Positions 1 to 5,882 are shown, counted from the stretch's first letter. The stretch: 7,861 bases of DNA from Burkholderiales bacterium (GCA_025352345.1 JANXTP010000067.1:1-7861); one strand, 5' to 3'. Made by a program: numbers and translations. The notes: a model not told the origin generated them from the letters alone.

Positions 1-965
1 TGGCCAAGCAAAAGGCGGCGGCCAAGCTGTCGCGTATTCCGGTCAAGGTGGAATCACTGCGTCCTGCCGAGGTGCTGAAAAAGCCGGCGTGGATTCGCGT
101 CAAGGCCGGCAGCCCGACCACCCGCTTCTACGAGATCAAGCAGATCCTGCGCGAGAACAAGCTCAACACCGTCTGCGAAGAAGCCAGCTGCCCCAACATC
201 GGCGAATGCTTCGGCAAGGGCACGGCGACCTTCATGATCATGGGCGACAAGTGCACCCGGCGCTGCCCGTTCTGCGATGTCGGCCACGGCCGGCCCGATC
301 CGCTGGACGCCAACGAGCCGCTGAACCTGGCCAAGACAATCGCCGCGCTGAAGCTGAACTACGTGGTCATCACCAGCGTCGACCGCGACGACCTGCGCGA
401 TGGCGGCGCCGCGCATTTCGTCGAGTGCATCCGCCAGACGCGGGCGCTGTCGCCGGCCACGCGCATCGAGGTGCTGGTGCCTGACTTCCGCGGCCGTGAC
501 GACCGTGCGCTGGAGATCCTGAAGGCCGCGCCGCCCGACGTGATGAACCACAACCTGGAAACCGCGCCCCGCCTGTACAAGGAAGCGCGGCCTGGCAGCG
601 ATTACGCCTTCAGCCTGAACCTGCTGAAGAAGTTCAAGGCGCTGCATCCCGATGTGCCGACGAAGAGCGGCCTGATGGTGGGTCTGGGCGAGACCGACGA
701 GGAAATCCTGCAGGTCATGCGCGACATGCGCGCGCACGACATCGACATGTTGACGATCGGCCAGTACCTGGCGCCCAGCGGCCATCATCTGCCGGTGCGC
801 CGCTATGTGCATCCCGACACCTTCCGCATGTTCGAGGCCGAGGCGGCGAAGATGGGCTTCACCCACGCTGCCGTCGGTGCGATGGTGCGCAGCAGCTACC
901 ACGCCGATCAGCAGGCGCATGCGGCGGGTGTGGCGGGGGTGGACGCCCCAATGCCGCCACGCTGA
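1..965 (+). CDS. lipA: Lipoyl synthase LipA (5' end outside the window)
   Basis: Radical SAM enzyme that inserts two sulfurs into the octanoyl chain on lipoyl-dependent proteins (last step of lipoate synthesis, cytoplasmic). Numbering from the GTG at 48, the auxiliary-cluster motif CX4CX5C is Cys43, Cys48 and Cys54, and the radical-SAM motif CX3CX2C is Cys69, Cys73 and Cys76 (CTRRCPFC). The conserved VRSSYHAD motif, whose serine ligates the auxiliary cluster in known LipA, lies near the C-terminus. The reading frame is open leftwards from 48 to the window edge (first whole codon 3-5) and reads AKQKAAAKLSRIPVKV. That matches the N-terminal lead-in of Burkholderiales LipA, so the real start lies upstream and the GTG at 48 is internal. 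The stop is TGA 963-965. lipB commonly lies just upstream in relatives but is not visible here. The family call is secure; only the missing N-terminus is uncertain. Confidence 0.97.
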   Translation, partial: AKQKAAAKLSRIPVKVESLRPAEVLKKPAWIRVKAGSPTTRFYEIKQILRENKLNTVCEEASCPNIGECFGKGTATFMIMGDKCTRRCPFCDVGHGRPDPLDANEPLNLAKTIAALKLNYVVITSVDRDDLRDGGAAHFVECIRQTRALSPATRIEVLVPDFRGRDDRALEILKAAPPDVMNHNLETAPRLYKEARPGSDYAFSLNLLKKFKALHPDVPTKSGLMVGLGETDEEILQVMRDMRAHDIDMLTIGQYLAPSGHHLPVRRYVHPDTFRMFEAEAAKMGFTHAAVGAMVRSSYHADQQAHAAGVAGVDAPMPPR

Positions 966-986
966 ATCAGCTGGTCGCTGCGCGCT

Positions 987-1499
987 TCAGGGCGCTGTCA
1001 GCAGCCGCTCGATCGATGGATTCAAGGCCGCGACGTCGAGTCGGCCGACGTGCCTTTCGACGATCTCGCCGCGCCGGTTGATCAGCACGCTGGTCGGTGT
1101 CGCCTCCACCTGGCCGAAGCGCTCTGCCAGCCGCCCGTCGTGGTCGATGGCGACCTGAAACGGCAGCGCGTGCGCCTCGGTGTAGCGCATCACGTTGATC
1201 GGCGCGTCGTAGCTCATCGCGATGGCCAGCATCTCGAAGCCGCGCGCCTTGAATCGTGCATGGGTCGCGATGAGATCGGGCATTTCTTGCAGGCAGATGG
1301 CGCAGCTCGTCGCCCAGAAGTTGACGAGCACGACCCGGCCGGTCAACTGGGCGGTGTGGGCCGGCGTTCCGTTGAGCAGGGTGTATGCCGCTGGCGGCAT
1401 GACCTCGGGAGCTGCGACACTGCGCCACACGCCGTAAGCGATCGCAGCGACGGCGCCCGCTGCAATCAGCGCTTTCCTCGTCAACGAACCCACGATCAT
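987..1499 (-). CDS. Membrane-anchored TlpA/ResA-family thioredoxin-like protein
   Basis: Predicted thiol-disulfide oxidoreductase acting on the periplasmic side of the inner membrane. From the ATG at 1499 it is 170 aa. It has a short N-terminus with Arg/Lys, one hydrophobic anchor or uncleaved signal at about residues 10-25 (ALIAAGAVAAIAYGVW), then a thioredoxin fold. The active site is WATSCAIC with Cys66 and Cys69, followed by LQEMP as in TlpA proteins. The cis-proline loop is ATPTS (Pro135), followed by VLINRRGEIV. Ser replaces the usual Trp before the first active-site Cys. A TTG at 1517 would add six residues, but it would overlap the divergent start at 1512, so ATG 1499 is preferred; neither start has a clear Shine-Dalgarno. 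The gene is convergent with lipA (21 bp gap) and divergent from the DUF4197 gene. Its partner is not identifiable; cytochrome c maturation or general reduction of exported proteins are both possible. Confidence 0.88.
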   Translation of the reverse strand: MIVGSLTRKALIAAGAVAAIAYGVWRSVAAPEVMPPAAYTLLNGTPAHTAQLTGRVVLVNFWATSCAICLQEMPDLIATHARFKARGFEMLAIAMSYDAPINVMRYTEAHALPFQVAIDHDGRLAERFGQVEATPTSVLINRRGEIVERHVGRLDVAALNPSIERLLTAP

Positions 1500-1500
1500 C

Positions 1501-1505
1501 GGGAG
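1501..1505 (+). promoter_or_regulatory. Ribosome binding site of the DUF4197 gene
   Basis: GGGAG six bases before ATG 1512. It decides between the two in-frame ATGs: the one at 1506 directly abuts the GGGAG and is too close to use it, so 1512 is the likely start. Confidence 0.55.
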
Positions 1506-1511
1506 ATGTCC

Positions 1512-2216
1512 ATGCAACGCAGAAAATTCACCATCGGTCTATTGTCGGGTGCGGGAATCTGCGGGGTGGGCATGTCGCCAGCGCAGGCGGGTTCGATGCT
1601 CAGCTCGCTCAGTGAAGGCGATGCTGCCTCGGGCATCCGCGCCGCGCTGGAGCGTGGCGCCGAATCGGCGGTCGGCCTGCTCGGCAAGACCGACGGCTTT
1701 CTCGGCAACCCGAAGGTGAAGATACCGCTGCCCGGCGTGCTCAAAAAAGCGGCCAAGCTGTTGAGGGCCACCGGCCAGGGCGATGCGGTCGATGAGCTGG
1801 TGATTGCCATGAACCGTGCTGCCGAGGCGGCCGTGCCACAGGCGAAGGAGCTGCTGCTGGGCGCGGTCAAGACGATGAGCGTCGACGACGGTCGCAAGAT
1901 CTTGTCTGGTGGCGACCATTCCGTCACGGAATTCTTTTCCGCCAAGACGCGCGAGCCGCTGGGCGTCAAGTTCCTGCCGATCGTGACCCAGGCGACCGAG
2001 AAGGTCGCGCTGGCCGAGAAGTACAACGCGGTGGCCGGCAAGGCCGCGGGCATGGGCCTGCTCGACAAGAAGGACGCGAATGTTCAGGAGTACGTCACCG
2101 GCAAGGCGCTGGACGGCTTGTACTTCATGATCGGTGAGGAAGAAAAAAAGATCCGCAAGGACCCGGTCGGCACCGGCAGCGACATCCTGAAAAAGGTGTT
2201 CGGCTCTCTGAAATAA
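1512..2216 (+). CDS. Exported DUF4197-family protein
   Basis: A 234 aa protein recognised as DUF4197 by features such as GLLGKTDGFLGNPKVKIPLPG, MNRAAEAAVPQAK, ILSGGDHSVTEFF, TREPLGVKFLP and the C-terminal ALDGLYFMIGEEEKKIR. The family is widespread in Proteobacteria and its biochemical function is unknown. The N-terminus is a signal peptide: MQRRKFTIG, a hydrophobic stretch, and a likely cleavage after SPAQA at residue 26, so the mature protein is periplasmic or outer-membrane associated. The RRKFT at the start resembles a twin-arginine motif, but general secretion is equally possible. The rest is mostly helical with many Ala, Lys and Glu and no visible catalytic motif. The frame is open far upstream (to 1050), but that part is antisense to the thioredoxin gene; the GGGAG at 1501-1505 supports ATG 1512. 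It ends convergently with the kinase-like gene, with only 22 bp between. Confidence 0.9.
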   Translation: MQRRKFTIGLLSGAGICGVGMSPAQAGSMLSSLSEGDAASGIRAALERGAESAVGLLGKTDGFLGNPKVKIPLPGVLKKAAKLLRATGQGDAVDELVIAMNRAAEAAVPQAKELLLGAVKTMSVDDGRKILSGGDHSVTEFFSAKTREPLGVKFLPIVTQATEKVALAEKYNAVAGKAAGMGLLDKKDANVQEYVTGKALDGLYFMIGEEEKKIRKDPVGTGSDILKKVFGSLK

Positions 2217-2250
2217 CGTGGCTGGCGGCGCGCCGCCGTCAGAGGGTTTT
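2206..2250. terminator. Nested-dyad bidirectional terminator between convergent genes
   Basis: The inner perfect 14-bp palindrome GGCGGCGCGCCGCC (2224-2237) sits inside an outer inverted repeat CTCTGA (2206-2211) / TCAGAG (2239-2244). On the + strand it is followed by GG and TTTT (2247-2250). On the - strand the inner stem is followed by the T-rich ACGTTATTT. Both stop codons (2214-2216 on +, 2239-2241 on -) lie within the structure. A shared rho-independent terminator is inferred; the T tracts are short. Confidence 0.6.
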
Positions 2251-3360
2251 CGACAGCTCGAACATCAGCACCGAGGGCAGTGCCGCTTCGATCGCCTCCT
2301 GGCCGACGCGCGCGCGCTCGGCGCCCGTGTCGTCGGACACGTTGAATTCCTTGCCTTCTTCGATGATGTCGATGAACGGGAAGCCCGGCACTTCGGCGCG
2401 GATGTCGGCGCAGAAGCGATCAAAACGGTCCCCGTGCAGGATGCCCTCGACGATGATGGCGTGTGGCAGACCGTCGCTGCAGAAGTCGGCGGCCTCGTCG
2501 ATCGAGGCAACCATGTCGACGATCAGCCCCATGTGGCGCAGCGCGTCTCGGATGCGCGTGCGCATGCCGCGGCGCGAGGCGATCACCACCACATGGCTGC
2601 CGGCCAGCGGCTTCGAGTTGATCGAGCTGTCGAAGCCCTGGTCGAGATCGACGGTGCTGACGCCCTCGATGTCGGCGTTGGCGGGCAGGGCGAATTCAAG
2701 CGCTACCGTCACCGCGCGGTCGTTCACCTGGCGCGCCAGCCCCAGTTGCATCGTCACGGCGGTCTGTTCCAGCAGCCGCCAGGTCAAGGAGTCCAGTGGC
2801 GGGGGCGGCGTCGCCGCGTCGGGGGCGACCAGCGCGAACCGGCAGGTCAGGCGCGCGTGGCCTTTCCACGGGTCCACATCGATGACCAGCTCGATCGCCG
2901 AGCGTGTCTGGATCAGTGCCCAGTCGATCAGGGTGTTGAGCAGGCTGAACATCAGCGAGGCATCGACGATGACATCCACCGGGGTTGCCGTCGGCTGCAC
3001 CGAGACGCCGCGTGCATCGGTTTCTCGCTTGCGGTGGGTGAGCACCGACTGCAGTGTGTCCAGCAAGGCCACCCGTTCGCGCGATTGGGCCAGCTGGGCA
3101 CTGGCGAAGCGGGCCAGCAGTTGCGCGGTCATGCCCAGCTGGCGCGCAGTCTCGAGCTCTTCGCGCAGCAGGCGCAGGCCGGCGCGGTCGATCTGTCCGC
3201 TCGAGATCAGCGCGTTGACGCGCTCCAGCGCCAGCGTCAGCGGATGCGCGATCTCGGCACCGAGCTCGGCGATCAGGTCGCGCCAACGAACGCCGTCGGC
3301 CACGGTGGTCGGCGCCCGTGGCGGTGAGATCGACGTTGCACTGGTGGTGGTTGCACTCAT
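2239..3360 (-). CDS. Degenerate hybrid histidine-kinase-like protein (pseudokinase plus pseudo-receiver)
   Basis: From ATG 3360 it is 373 aa with no transmembrane segment, so probably cytoplasmic. About residues 28-90 look like a histidine-kinase dimerisation helix pair: GAEIAHPLTLALERV aligns with the HEIxxPLT H-box, but the phosphorylated His falls on Ala35 (His39 is four residues on). Residues 115-225 resemble an ATPase domain: LLNTLIDWAL sits where the N-box would be and MQLGLARQV resembles the GLGL box, but the DxGxG ATP-binding motif is missing. After a linker, residues 252-373 resemble a receiver domain: the acidic pair after the first strand is IAS and the phospho-acceptor Asp is Glu305 (AIIVEGIL). 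It therefore probably works by binding, not phosphotransfer. An in-frame TTG at 3459 would add 33 residues; ATG 3360 is preferred, though no good Shine-Dalgarno precedes it. Domain assignment is by motif alignment by eye. Confidence 0.75.
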   Translation of the reverse strand: MSATTTSATSISPPRAPTTVADGVRWRDLIAELGAEIAHPLTLALERVNALISSGQIDRAGLRLLREELETARQLGMTAQLLARFASAQLAQSRERVALLDTLQSVLTHRKRETDARGVSVQPTATPVDVIVDASLMFSLLNTLIDWALIQTRSAIELVIDVDPWKGHARLTCRFALVAPDAATPPPPLDSLTWRLLEQTAVTMQLGLARQVNDRAVTVALEFALPANADIEGVSTVDLDQGFDSSINSKPLAGSHVVVIASRRGMRTRIRDALRHMGLIVDMVASIDEAADFCSDGLPHAIIVEGILHGDRFDRFCADIRAEVPGFPFIDIIEEGKEFNVSDDTGAERARVGQEAIEAALPSVLMFELSKTL

Positions 3361-3496
3361 GGCATCGGAATCGCTGGCCGGCGGATCGTCGCCCGGCACG
3401 GCATGGTCGGTGGTGAATCTGGCAAACGGCAGGGTGGAGCATCTGGAGGCGCCGCACAACGGATGCTCGACCCATGACAGGCATAGTGTTCACTCG

Positions 3497-3532
3497 CTGG
3501 CGGCATTGCGCCAGTCGGCAAGACCTGCCGAC
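3497..3532. repeat. Two adjacent inverted repeats sharing one base
   Basis: CTGGCG (3497-3502) / CGCCAG (3509-3514) with a 6-base loop is followed directly by GTCGGCA (3514-3520) / TGCCGAC (3526-3532) with a 5-base loop. Both arms match perfectly. There is no T tract, so these look more like operator or mRNA leader structures than a terminator. The function is not known. Confidence 0.6.
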
Positions 3533-3546
3533 ACCGCACCCGGGGT

Positions 3547-3559
3547 GTGAATAATTCAC
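3547..3559. promoter_or_regulatory. Perfect palindrome GTGAAT-A-ATTCAC, possible operator
   Basis: Thirteen-base palindrome with 6-base arms around a single A, in the divergent spacer about 90 bp before the lipoprotein start. It overlaps AATAAT, a possible -10 element. The AT-rich core stands out in GC-rich surroundings. The binding protein is unknown; the spacing does not fit a standard CRP site. Confidence 0.4.
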
Positions 3560-3626
3560 GGGCTGCGGCGCCGCGTGTGGATGCGGCTGGTGAACGCAGG
3601 CATCGGTGTTTCGGCGCACGTCCTTC

Positions 3627-3632
3627 GATAAT
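3627..3632 (+). promoter_or_regulatory. -10-like GATAAT before the lipoprotein gene
   Basis: GATAAT matches TATAAT at five of six positions. A transcript starting about 7-8 bases downstream would begin at or near ATG 3640, giving little or no leader for that start, or a 12-base leader carrying GAGG for ATG 3652. No good -35 box is seen 17 bp upstream. Confidence 0.35.
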
Positions 3633-3651
3633 CGATCGCATGAGGTCCTTC

Positions 3652-4182
3652 ATGGATTGCCCACTGCGGCGGATCACGGCGCTGTCGATCGCGCTGGCCG
3701 CAGGCCTTTGCGCCTGCTCGCCAGCACTGAACTGGCGCGAGACGCACCCACCCGGCAGCCTGGTCACGGCGTTGTTTCCGTGCAAGCCCGACCACCACAT
3801 CCGGCGTGTGATGCTGGCGGGTGCCGAGTTGGCCATGCAGCTGTCATCGTGCACCGCGGCCGACAATGTCTATGCGCTGAGCCGCATCGATGTCGGCCAG
3901 GCCGACCGGGTGACCCCGGTGTTGCAGGCCCTGCGTGACGCGGCGGCCCAGAACATCGGGGGGCCGACTGCGGTGCGAGGCCCGCAGCCGGTGCCGGGCA
4001 TGACGCCGCATCCACTGGCGCAACGACTGGGCTGGCGCAGCGCTCGGCAGGACGGGTCAACCCTCGAGGCCCAGGCGGCGTTCTTCACACACGGGACGCA
4101 GGTCTATCAGGCCACCGTCGTCGGCACGCGACTCGATGCCGACGCGGCGGATACCTACTTCGCCGCGTTGAAGCTGCCCTGA
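3652..4182 (+). CDS. Small predicted lipoprotein of unknown function
   Basis: A 176 aa protein with a lipoprotein signal: MDCPLRRITALSIALAAG, then the lipobox LCAC with Cys22 as the predicted lipidated residue, followed by SPALNWRE. Ser at +2 suggests outer-membrane targeting by the usual rule. The mature part has two further cysteines (Cys44 in LFPCKPD and Cys67 in LSSC) that could pair, and ends with AADTYFAALKLP. I do not recognise a named family; similar small lipoproteins occur in Burkholderiales genomes. ATG 3652 is chosen because GAGG (3642-3645) sits six bases upstream. ATG 3640, four residues longer, is also in frame and would follow the GATAAT element almost directly. It lies 91 bp before the EIIA gene on the same strand, but a separate promoter-like sequence there argues against a simple operon. 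Confidence 0.8.
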   Translation: MDCPLRRITALSIALAAGLCACSPALNWRETHPPGSLVTALFPCKPDHHIRRVMLAGAELAMQLSSCTAADNVYALSRIDVGQADRVTPVLQALRDAAAQNIGGPTAVRGPQPVPGMTPHPLAQRLGWRSARQDGSTLEAQAAFFTHGTQVYQATVVGTRLDADAADTYFAALKLP

Positions 4183-4231
4183 GCGGGCTGGCGTTGTGAA
4201 ATCCACCACGCGTTGATGCCCGGGGCGTGCT

Positions 4232-4265
4232 TTGACAGCGGTCGCCCGGTTGAACTACAGATAAT
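4232..4265 (+). promoter_or_regulatory. Putative promoter of the EIIA-HPr genes
   Basis: A perfect -35 hexamer TTGACA (4232-4237) and a GATAAT (4260-4265) precede ATG 4274. The 22 bp between them is longer than the usual 16-19. TACAGA at 4256-4261 gives an 18 bp spacer but a poor -10 match. If GATAAT is used, the transcript would begin close to the start codon. No Shine-Dalgarno is seen before ATG 4274. Confidence 0.4.
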
Positions 4266-4273
4266 GATTGACC

Positions 4274-4732
4274 ATGCCCGGACTGCTGATCATTGCCCAT
4301 GCGCCGTTGGCGTCATCGCTGAAGACGGTGGCGAGCCACACCTATCCCGACTGCGCGATGACGCTCGAAGTGCTCGATGTCGCACCCGACATGCCGCTGG
4401 AGCAGATCGAGGCATTGGCAGCGGAGTTGCTGGCGCGGGTGCGCAACCCAGAGGCACTGATCCTCACCGATGTCTTCGGAGCCACGCCCTGCAATGTGGC
4501 TCAGCGCCTGGCTGGCTTGGCCGAGTTCGGCCAGGTCAAAGTGGTCACTGGCGTCAATGTGCCGATGCTTTGGCGTGCCCTGTGTTACCTCCACGAACCG
4601 CTGGACGCCGTGGTCGCGCGTGCGGTGGCCGGCGCCACGCAGGGCGTGATGCAAGTGTCCATTTCCCGACCGCAAAACCAGGCGATCCAAGCGGGCACCC
4701 ATGATTCGAACCAGCGTCACCATCAGCAATAA
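4274..4732 (+). CDS. PTS EIIA component, mannose/fructose (EIIA-Man) family
   Basis: A 152 aa single-domain cytoplasmic protein that accepts phosphate from HPr. The N-terminal GLLIIAHAPLASSL carries the phosphorylated histidine, His9, at the position typical of EIIA-Man. LILTDVFGATPCNVAQRL and VVTGVNVPMLWRAL are further family landmarks. No EIIB, EIIC or EIID is fused or nearby, so it probably acts as a regulator and not in sugar uptake, as described for the similar EIIA next to ptsH-ptsI in Ralstonia/Cupriavidus. A TTG at 4268 would add two residues; ATG 4274 is preferred. Its last ten codons overlap the HPr gene in another frame, and this tail is polar and His/Gln-rich (ending QRHHQQ), so it is probably not part of the fold. 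The name ptsM used in Cupriavidus could apply but is not standard. Confidence 0.92.
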   Translation: MPGLLIIAHAPLASSLKTVASHTYPDCAMTLEVLDVAPDMPLEQIEALAAELLARVRNPEALILTDVFGATPCNVAQRLAGLAEFGQVKVVTGVNVPMLWRALCYLHEPLDAVVARAVAGATQGVMQVSISRPQNQAIQAGTHDSNQRHHQQ

Positions 4733-4970
4733 GCTGGGTCTTCATGCGCGGGCCTCGGCCAAGCTCACCAAAACCGCCAGCGGTTTTCGCAGCGAGGTGT
4801 TCATCAGCCGCAGTGACCGCCGCGTCAATGCCAAGAGCATCATGGGGGTGATGATGCTGGCCGCCGGGCTGGGCGTCGATGTCGAGATCGACGCCGAGGG
4901 CGACGATGAACAGGCCGCGATCAACGCGCTGGTGGCCCTGATCAATGACAAGTTTGGCGAAGGCGAATGA
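4701..4970 (+). CDS. ptsH: HPr, phosphocarrier protein of the PTS
   Basis: An 89 aa protein that carries phosphate from enzyme I to EIIA in the cytoplasm. The active-site motif KLGLHARAS places the phosphorylated histidine at His15. The regulatory-serine motif NAKSIMGVM places the serine at Ser46, the site used by HPr kinase/phosphorylase in organisms that have it, including betaproteobacteria. Length and ends are normal for HPr. The ATG lies inside the end of the EIIA gene (32 bp overlap) with no strong Shine-Dalgarno, which suggests translational coupling. It is followed by a convergent gene instead of ptsI. Confidence 0.97.
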   Translation: MIRTSVTISNKLGLHARASAKLTKTASGFRSEVFISRSDRRVNAKSIMGVMMLAAGLGVDVEIDAEGDDEQAAINALVALINDKFGEGE

Positions 4971-4977
4971 GCCCGCC

Positions 4978-5009
4978 GGTTTCACAGGCCCCACATGGGC
5001 CGCGGAACC
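4978..5009. terminator. Weak hairpin between ptsH and the convergent acyltransferase gene
   Basis: GGCCC (4987-4991) / GGGCC (4997-5001) with loop CACAT, inside a looser GGTT (4978-4981) / AACC (5006-5009) outer pairing. No T tract follows on either strand, so intrinsic termination is only a possibility. The 51-bp gap between the two convergent stops holds nothing else visible. Confidence 0.3.
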
Positions 5010-5021
5010 CCTTCAGACCTG

Positions 5022-5882
5022 TCAGCTGCCGAGGAAGTGCCGGCGATAGCGCGCGGGCAGATCTTCCATGCGCATCATCATCGGCAGGTCGGCGGTGTTG
5101 AAATCCGGGTCCCAGGCCGGCGGGCCCAGCACCTGGGCGCCGCACCGCAGGTAGCCGCGTATCAATGCCGGCGCCTCGACGCACAGATCGCGCCGCAAAT
5201 CGGCGATCGGCAGCGGCAGGCGCGGCGGCACCTGGCGTTCCACCGGTGCCAGGTGACTGCGCCGCAACTGCTCCCACAGGCTGGCCGCCACATGACCGCC
5301 GTCGCGCATGCTGATGCTGGCGCAGCCGATCATCGTGTCGAGCCGGTTGCGCTGCATGAATTCGGTCAGCGCGCCCCACAGCGCCAGGATCACCCCGCCG
5401 CGCCGCCAGTCGGGGTGTACGCAAGAGCGCCCCAGCTCGACCATCTTCGGGCGCAGCGCGCGCAGCCGCGTCAGATCGAACTCGCTCTCGCTGTACAGCC
5501 CGCCGATGCGTTTCGCAGCGGCCGGTGTCAGCACGCGGTAGGTGCCGACCACCTCGCCGGGTTCTTCGTCTTCCGTGCCAGTGCTGCGCACCAGCAGATG
5601 TTCGCAGTAGGCATCGAACACGTCGATGTCGTGCCCAGCAGGCGCGGCACGCGGCAGCGTCAGACGGGCGCCCAGCTCGGTGACGAACACCTGGTAGCGC
5701 AGCCGCTGGGCGGCCCGCACCTCGTCTTCGTGGCGCGCCCAGCTCACCTCAAAGCCGAACGGCCGATCCAGCACCACCGTGTCGAAGCCCGGGCGCTGGC
5801 GCCAGCCGTCATCGAGTCCTGGCAGCGAAGCCAACGTCGCTTCGGATGTGGTGCCCTGAGCCCTGACATCTTGAGAATTCAT
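5022..5882 (-). CDS. GNAT-family N-acyltransferase, OlsB-like (ornithine lipid synthesis)
   Basis: A 286 aa soluble protein. Landmarks match the acyl-ACP-dependent N-acyltransferase (OlsB, COG3176) family: RLRYQVFVTELGARL (about residues 60-74), DIDVFDAYCEHLLV (85-98), VVGTYRVLTP (111-120), GGLYSESEFDL (127-137), the core VELGRSCVHPDWR (148-160), and GCASI (186-190). OlsB transfers a 3-hydroxy fatty acid from acyl-ACP to the amino group of ornithine, giving lyso-ornithine lipid that OlsA completes. No OlsA is visible here, so ornithine is the probable but unproven acceptor. Related N-acyl amino acid synthases share the fold. ATG 5882 gives a full-length protein, but no clear Shine-Dalgarno precedes it. 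The gene lies between ptsH and ptsI on the opposite strand, convergent with ptsH and divergent from ptsI with 153 bp between the starts. Confidence 0.82.
   Translation of the reverse strand: MNSQDVRAQGTTSEATLASLPGLDDGWRQRPGFDTVVLDRPFGFEVSWARHEDEVRAAQRLRYQVFVTELGARLTLPRAAPAGHDIDVFDAYCEHLLVRSTGTEDEEPGEVVGTYRVLTPAAAKRIGGLYSESEFDLTRLRALRPKMVELGRSCVHPDWRRGGVILALWGALTEFMQRNRLDTMIGCASISMRDGGHVAASLWEQLRRSHLAPVERQVPPRLPLPIADLRRDLCVEAPALIRGYLRCGAQVLGPPAWDPDFNTADLPMMMRMEDLPARYRRHFLGS

Larger units (their letters stand above)
3361..3651. other. Divergent intergenic spacer, no convincing gene
   Basis: Non-coding spacer of about 290 bp between the kinase-like gene (leftward) and the lipoprotein gene (rightward). 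The frames that cross it continue as antisense shadows of the flanking genes or begin without recognisable protein content. It holds several inverted repeats at 3485-3559 and a -10-like GATAAT at 3627-3632. The part next to the kinase-like gene (3361-3480) shows nothing I can name; it could encode an N-terminal extension of that protein. Confidence 0.6.

Noticed and set aside
54..920. 288-codon - strand frame opposite lipA
   Set aside because: It is a shadow of lipA, with no recognisable motif and biased composition.
987..1499. Disrupted thioredoxin active site (Ser in place of Trp before the first Cys)
   Set aside because: Both cysteines and the cis-proline are present. Ser at this position is an acceptable TlpA-family variant as far as I can recall, so it is not a sign of inactivation.
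1050..1511. Upstream extension of the DUF4197 frame by 154 codons
   Set aside because: It is antisense to the thioredoxin gene. The signal peptide and GGGAG at 1501-1505 place the real start at 1512.
2218..3550. Long + strand reading frames (369 and 407 codons) across the kinase-like gene
   Set aside because: They are antisense to a frame with recognisable H-box, N-box and receiver-like features. Their translations are rich in Arg, Gln, Ser and His with no domain pattern, as expected from GC-rich shadow frames.
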